From Candidatus Buchananbacteria bacterium (lineage in GTDB: Bacteria > Patescibacteriota > Patescibacteriia > CAIXNZ01), in assembly GCA_030592165.1 (NCBI GenBank), contig JAUVKC010000001.1, forward strand, positions 1 to 35,444: a DNA stretch of 35,444 nucleotides, in the 5' to 3' direction. Below the pieces are notes generated by a model, which saw only the letters and a list, made by a program, of their open reading frames with translations, was not told where the DNA came from and did not search any database. How positions within the stretch are numbered: the stretch's first letter is position 1; each line of letters opens with the position of its first letter. This document shows positions 31,848 to 35,444 of this stretch, piece by piece. Position numbers and translations under genes: made by a program.

Positions 31848-32573
31848 ATGATAAGAAGTTATAAAAAATATTTTAGCAAAATAGTAATATTTATTGCAAT
31901 ATTGATTATTTTGGTTTTAGTTCAACAGGTTAACGCAACTATGTCCAGCAATAATTATAATATTTGGATTGATACTTTTAGTGGTGGAGGAGGGGACTTG
32001 TCATCGTCGAATTATCAAATTGATTCAAGTATTTCCTTTGAACAGGGTGCAACATCTGCCAGTGCAAATTTTTCTGAAATAGCAGCATTTAGCGCTATTG
32101 ATGATGAGCCTACTGTTGGTTTTAGTATTCAGTCAGTAACCCTTAATTTTGGTGAATTATCTCCAAGTGGGACTGCTTATGATACTCATACGTTTTCAGC
32201 TTATACAAACGCTCAGGAAGGCTATACAATCAAAGTCTATGGAGATCCCTTGAATAATGTTAACCATACATTAGCAGGAATAGGTTCAACATCAGCTCAA
32301 TCACAGTCTGGCGCAGAGCAATTTGGCATTAATTTAGTGGCTAATACAGTCCCCATATCTGGAGCTAATCCGTCAGGAGGTATTGGTCAATCATCTGCAA
32401 ATTATGATACAAGTAATTATTTTGCTTATGCCTCTGGTGATATTATTGCTCAGGCTGCTAGCTATTCATATCAAACAGATTTTACAACAACAGTTATTGT
32501 AAATATTTCTGAAGAAACTCCTGCTGGTGCATATACTACAGTTTTAACTTATGAATTTATACCGGTTTTTTAA
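31848..32573 (+). CDS. Small secreted WxL-like protein (no cysteines)
   Basis: Exported protein of 241 residues, signal peptide about 1-29. The N-terminal part has SSNNYNIWID and SSSNYQIDSS, a repeat style seen in surface proteins. The C-terminal part (about 90-241) starts VGFSIQSVTLNFGELSPSG, goes through a T/S-rich beta region and ends EETPAGAYTTVLTYEFIPVF. This follows the same plan as the C-terminal domains of the proteins at 24976 and 32791 (L-x-FG near the start, TPAG-x-Y-T at the end, terminal Phe), but the four cysteines of those two are missing. It fits the small, secreted member of a WxL-like system (inference). Its ATG is four bases after the cohesin gene, so they may be co-transcribed. 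Confidence 0.72.
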   Translation: MIRSYKKYFSKIVIFIAILIILVLVQQVNATMSSNNYNIWIDTFSGGGGDLSSSNYQIDSSISFEQGATSASANFSEIAAFSAIDDEPTVGFSIQSVTLNFGELSPSGTAYDTHTFSAYTNAQEGYTIKVYGDPLNNVNHTLAGIGSTSAQSQSGAEQFGINLVANTVPISGANPSGGIGQSSANYDTSNYFAYASGDIIAQAASYSYQTDFTTTVIVNISEETPAGAYTTVLTYEFIPVF

Positions 32574-32790
32574 TTTATTGAAAGTTGTCCACATAGCAGA
32601 TGGAGAAAAATTTATCATTTTCTGCTATACTTATGTCATGATAACTCTTACTTATTTAAGATGTGGAAAACTTTTTAGATTACAAAATATAATGAAAATA
32701 AAAAGTAATAAATATTAATAATTTACATATAGCCAAATTAAAAATTTGGTTGTTTATAATGTTTTAAAATTAATAAATAACTAATAATTT
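32574..32790 (+). promoter_or_regulatory. Long leader with several -10-like hexamers
   Basis: No gene in 217 bases. -10-like TATACT (32626-32631), TATAAT (32688-32693) and TATAAT (32755-32760) are present, but none has a good -35. A small palindrome (ccaaatt at 32733-32739, aatttgg at 32743-32749) precedes the last one. An arrangement with several promoters and a hairpin leader suggests strong or regulated expression of the gene at 32791. Confidence 0.35.
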
Positions 32791-33798
32791 ATGAAAAGTA
32801 GATTTAAGTTAATTTCTTTTTTGGGGATATTTTTGATCCTAGCAATGATTGTTTCATTAGTATCACCAATATTAAATGTTGCTGAGGCGGCTCAAATGAC
32901 AAGTGTTACTTGGGTTTCAAATGATTACATCACAGCTTCTACAACTGCTACCTGGACAATTACTTTCACAGCAACTACTTTGACTGATGGAGATAGAATT
33001 GTTTTAACATTTGCCGAAGAAGATAGTTCAGCTGTTACTACCACTGCAGGAAATATTTCTGCTCAGGGTGATATTGCTTTTACTACAGTTGGAACAATAA
33101 CAACCTCAGGTGGAGTAGTTACTATTCCAATTACTACTGTAGGAGCTGCAGTAGCACCTTATGTAGTAACTATAACAGGGAACACAAACAGAGCTAGTGC
33201 TGGATCTCAAGCGTTATCTTTAGTAACAGATGATGGTTCAACAGACATTGATACAGGGGCAGCTGCTATGTATGCAATAGGTGATAATACAGTGGATATT
33301 ACAGGAACAGTTGATCCAACATTGAGTTTGGTATTAAGTGCTACTTCATGTGATTTAGGTGTTTTAACTTCATCTACAATTGAAACTTGTAGTTATAGTA
33401 CGACTGTAACAACAAACGCTACAAGTGGTTATACTGGTTATTTACAATCAGATGCCGGTTTAGTAAGTGGTTCAAATGAAATAAACGCTGTGGCTGATGC
33501 TGCGGTAACTGCTGCTGCGGAAGAATATGGTGTGGGAACTGATACTACTGATACTGTTGGTGCTACCTTTATTGATTACGCAGCTACTGATACATGTGCA
33601 AACTTAGATGCTGGTACTACAGCGGTTCCAACTGGCGGTCTTAATAATTCAGCTCAGTCATATGTTACTGCCTCTGCTCCTGTAGATGGAAGTTCAACCG
33701 GAGTAACTACCCTATGTCATGCAGCTGCTATTACTGGAACAACTCCAGCCGGTTCATACACTCAAACAGTGACAGTCACTGTAGTGGGTAATTTCTAA
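32791..33798 (+). CDS. Secreted WxL-like protein, candidate major surface protein
   Basis: Exported protein of 335 residues, very rich in Thr, Ala, Ser and Val with few charged residues. Signal peptide about 1-34 (ending VAEAAQM). The N-terminal beta domain (about 36-170) resembles that of the dockerin protein at 27579. The C-terminal domain (about 175-335) matches the one of the protein at 24976 in its four cysteines (TSCDLG, ETCSYS, DTCANL, TLCHAA) and in the end VTVTVVGNF. This is read as a WxL-like domain with the Trp residues replaced. The simple composition, distinct from most genes in the window, and the long leader suggest an abundant cell-surface protein, possibly a surface-layer component. 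No anchor helix or sorting motif is seen. Confidence 0.72.
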   Translation: MKSRFKLISFLGIFLILAMIVSLVSPILNVAEAAQMTSVTWVSNDYITASTTATWTITFTATTLTDGDRIVLTFAEEDSSAVTTTAGNISAQGDIAFTTVGTITTSGGVVTIPITTVGAAVAPYVVTITGNTNRASAGSQALSLVTDDGSTDIDTGAAAMYAIGDNTVDITGTVDPTLSLVLSATSCDLGVLTSSTIETCSYSTTVTTNATSGYTGYLQSDAGLVSGSNEINAVADAAVTAAAEEYGVGTDTTDTVGATFIDYAATDTCANLDAGTTAVPTGGLNNSAQSYVTASAPVDGSSTGVTTLCHAAAITGTTPAGSYTQTVTVTVVGNF

Positions 33799-33839
33799 AA
33801 TAAATTATTAAATAATTAAAAATTAAAAAAGGGGAAAAT

Positions 33840-34829
33840 ATGAAAACAAAAATATTTGGATTTATGGTAGCTATCCTACTTGGTGTACTATTACTGCCAT
33901 TAGCAGGTAATGCTATCACAGTATCACCACCGATAATTGAGATTGAAGCTGTTCGGGGTGATGTTATTAGTCAAATTTTAAAAGTTAGAAACGAAAATAC
34001 TTCAGCTGTAACTTATTATCTTAGTGCTGAAAGATTTATCGCTGGTGGTGAAGAAGGACAGCCTCAGTTTATTGGAGAAGATATCGGGCTTTCAACTTGG
34101 CTGAATTTCCCAGTTGATAGTGTGACAATTCCTGGTGGTGAAACAGTAGAAATACCATTTACAATTGCTATCCCAAATTTTGCTGGTCCTGGAGGACATT
34201 ATGCTGCTATTTTTTTAAGCACCTTACCTCCTGATAGTGTTGCAGGCGGATCACAGGTTTCTATAGCTCAAAAGATTGGAACATTAGTATTAGTAAGAAT
34301 TGCTGGTGATATTAAAGAAGGATCATCAGTTGCTGAATTTGAAGCAGTAGCTGATACATTTGATTCTTTACCAGTTGATTTTAATCTTAGAATTGAAAAC
34401 ACAGGTAATGTTCATGTGAAACCAATGGGTACAATTTTATTAAAGAATATGTTTGGTTCTGTTGCTGGTCAGGTTGCAGTTAATGAAACAGGTGGTAATG
34501 TTTTACCAGACCAAATTCGTAAATTTACACCTTCATGGGTAAAAAATCCAAATGCTGTTGGTGCTTCTAGTTTTTGGGGTAAATATAGAGAACAAAGGGA
34601 AAATTATGCTTTTGGTAAATATAATGCAGATTTAACATTAGCTTATGGTACTGCAGGAAAAGTTTTAACTGGTGATGCCAGTTTTTGGGTGATTCCTTGG
34701 AACATTATTATAGTTAATCTGATTATCTTAGTAATCCTAGTTGTAATTCTTTATTATCTAGTTAAGAAATATAATGCTTGGTTATTGACTAAGTATGGAA
34801 AGAAAAGCCCAAAATCAGCAAAAAAATAG
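33840..34829 (+). CDS. DUF916-like (WxL-interacting) membrane-anchored protein
   Basis: Exported protein of 329 residues with a clear Shine-Dalgarno (aggggaa). Signal peptide about 1-24, then an Ig-like domain with ITVSPPIIEIEAVRGDVISQILKVRNENTSAVTYYL (about 26-60) and IPFTIAIPNFAGPGGHYAAIFLST (about 105-130). A second beta domain (about 140-270) holds LRIENTGNVHVKPMG. A transmembrane helix (about 284-306) and a Lys-rich tail (KKSPKSAKK) end the protein. This order of two beta domains and a C-terminal anchor with basic tail is the plan of DUF916/DUF3324 WxL-interacting proteins, which hold WxL proteins at the peptidoglycan. Context supports it: three WxL-like proteins precede it. The family call is from architecture only. 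Confidence 0.65.
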   Translation: MKTKIFGFMVAILLGVLLLPLAGNAITVSPPIIEIEAVRGDVISQILKVRNENTSAVTYYLSAERFIAGGEEGQPQFIGEDIGLSTWLNFPVDSVTIPGGETVEIPFTIAIPNFAGPGGHYAAIFLSTLPPDSVAGGSQVSIAQKIGTLVLVRIAGDIKEGSSVAEFEAVADTFDSLPVDFNLRIENTGNVHVKPMGTILLKNMFGSVAGQVAVNETGGNVLPDQIRKFTPSWVKNPNAVGASSFWGKYREQRENYAFGKYNADLTLAYGTAGKVLTGDASFWVIPWNIIIVNLIILVILVVILYYLVKKYNAWLLTKYGKKSPKSAKK

Positions 34830-34863
34830 GATTTAATTGATTTAGATTTAGAATATATCTTAA

Positions 34864-34905
34864 AATAGTAAGAAGGGCTTCATTAAATGGGTCCTTCTTA
34901 TTATT
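34864..34905 (+). terminator. Hairpin terminator before the small membrane gene
   Basis: aatagtaagaagg (34864-34876) and ccttcttattatt (34893-34905) match at 12 of 13 positions with a 16-base loop, followed by taaatgt. It ends the DUF916-like transcript or attenuates expression of the next gene, whose ATG is eight bases on. Confidence 0.65.
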
Positions 34906-34912
34906 TAAATGT

Positions 34913-35311
34913 ATGAAGAAATATTATTTTGTCATAGTTATTATATGTTTAGTCTTTACTGCTAATTTTATTTTTTTGTCGGTTGGCTTTGGTCAGCCTG
35001 GTGTTAATATTGGCGGGTATGTGCCTTTAACATCAGAAAATCATGAGTCTACTTTAAATTCTATAAATGATTCTTCTGTAAATATTCAACAAGTAAAATT
35101 TAAAGAAAATAAGTATTTGTATTATTTTGAAAAAGCTTCAGAAGAAAAATCTAAAAAAGTTTTGGTTCAGACTGATTATGATAAATTTTCAAGTTATGGG
35201 TTAATGGTTTTAGTCTTAATTATTTTTGCTATAATATTATTACTATTGCTTCATTTTAATGAGAAATTTTGGCGTAATACTAAGATTAAATCAAGTGATT
35301 TAAAAATATGA
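34913..35311 (+). CDS. Small bitopic membrane protein, unknown
   Basis: A 132-residue protein with an N-terminal signal or anchor (about 5-25), an external part of about 70 residues with no recognised motif (VPLTSENHESTLNSINDSS and a Lys/Tyr-rich part), and a second transmembrane helix (about 95-115) followed by a short basic tail (FWRNTKIKSSDLKI). It could be a partner of the surface system, similar in place to the small membrane-linked proteins of WxL loci. Overlaps the next gene by four bases (ATGA), so they are probably translated together. No function assigned. Confidence 0.6.
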   Translation: MKKYYFVIVIICLVFTANFIFLSVGFGQPGVNIGGYVPLTSENHESTLNSINDSSVNIQQVKFKENKYLYYFEKASEEKSKKVLVQTDYDKFSSYGLMVLVLIIFAIILLLLLHFNEKFWRNTKIKSSDLKI

Positions 35312-35444
35312 AAAATAAAATATTGATTAATGCTTCTATTTTAGTTTTGGTATTTATTTTATCGTATTTTATTTTGCATATTGTTAACGCTGGTCTTGTT
35401 AGTAATTTTTCAGATGAAATAGATTCACATTTAATTTCATCGGC
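35308..35444 (+). CDS. Partial secreted protein (runs off the window)
   Basis: Only the first 45 codons are present. The start MKNKILINASILVLVFILSY and the following hydrophobic stretch to about residue 28 (ending HIVNAG) form a signal peptide or membrane anchor. It overlaps the previous gene by four bases, so it is likely the next member of the surface operon. The rest lies outside the window, so no family can be named. Confidence 0.55.
   Translation, partial: MKNKILINASILVLVFILSYFILHIVNAGLVSNFSDEIDSHLISS

Noticed and set aside
1..35444. Recoding of TGA as glycine or tryptophan
   Set aside because: TGA ends tatD, the small gene at 12742, the hydrolase, the 27579 gene and the gene at 35311 at sensible points, and no in-frame TGA interrupts a conserved gene.
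1..35444. CRISPR array, tRNA or rRNA genes
   Set aside because: No regularly spaced repeats with unique spacers, no T-loop motif in a cloverleaf context, and no rRNA-like segment were found. The 28887-29041 repeats are degenerate and lack unique spacers.

Overview
The window is AT-rich chromosomal DNA with small, tightly packed genes. It probably comes from a bacterium of the Candidate Phyla Radiation (Patescibacteria), in the broad Parcubacteria group. The basis is indirect: very low GC, TGA used as an ordinary stop (so not the glycine-recoding code of Gracilibacteria), a compact complete F-type ATP synthase operon with a shortened delta subunit, and many secreted or membrane-anchored surface proteins of a style common in that group. 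No rRNA or tRNA is present to confirm the taxon.

Layout. Positions 38-3788 hold housekeeping genes (metG, a CvpA-like membrane protein, tatD, rnhB). Positions 3924-12381 hold the ATP synthase operon (atpZ/I-like, atpB, E, F, H, A, G, D, C) followed without a gap by a CPA2-type cation/proton antiporter. Positions 12437-14824 hold a small gene with no usable start codon, an alpha/beta hydrolase overlapping an AttH/CrtC-like protein, and a 38-residue membrane peptide with its own terminator. The stretch 14880-15267 has no gene but carries several stable stem-loops behind a promoter-like sequence, so it is a candidate structured RNA. Positions 15268-20553 encode a membrane-anchored unknown protein, a secreted double-dockerin beta-propeller protein and an O-antigen-ligase-like TPR protein with a terminator-like hairpin inside its 5' coding region. 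A small zinc-ribbon gene lies on the minus strand. Positions 20872-24945 encode a UvrD-like helicase fused to an Fe-S PD-(D/E)XK nuclease, interrupted in helicase motif III by a 359-residue intein that carries a GIY-YIG endonuclease domain.

Positions 24976-35444 form a cell-surface island. It holds a long propeller-type secreted protein, a dockerin protein, a membrane-anchored cohesin/Ig-repeat protein, two smaller secreted proteins, a DUF916-like membrane-anchored protein and two small membrane or secreted proteins. Three of the secreted proteins (24976, 31848, 32791) share a C-terminal beta-rich domain that resembles a tryptophan-less WxL domain, and the DUF916-like protein resembles the WxL-interacting protein of Firmicutes. 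The island can be read as a CPR version of the WxL surface-display system combined with a cohesin-dockerin pair. This is an inference from domain architecture read by eye.

Regulatory reading: several genes have a -10-like hexamer only 6-13 bases before ATG, which suggests leaderless mRNAs. Others have strong Shine-Dalgarno sequences. Short AT-rich dispersed repeats occupy several intergenic gaps.
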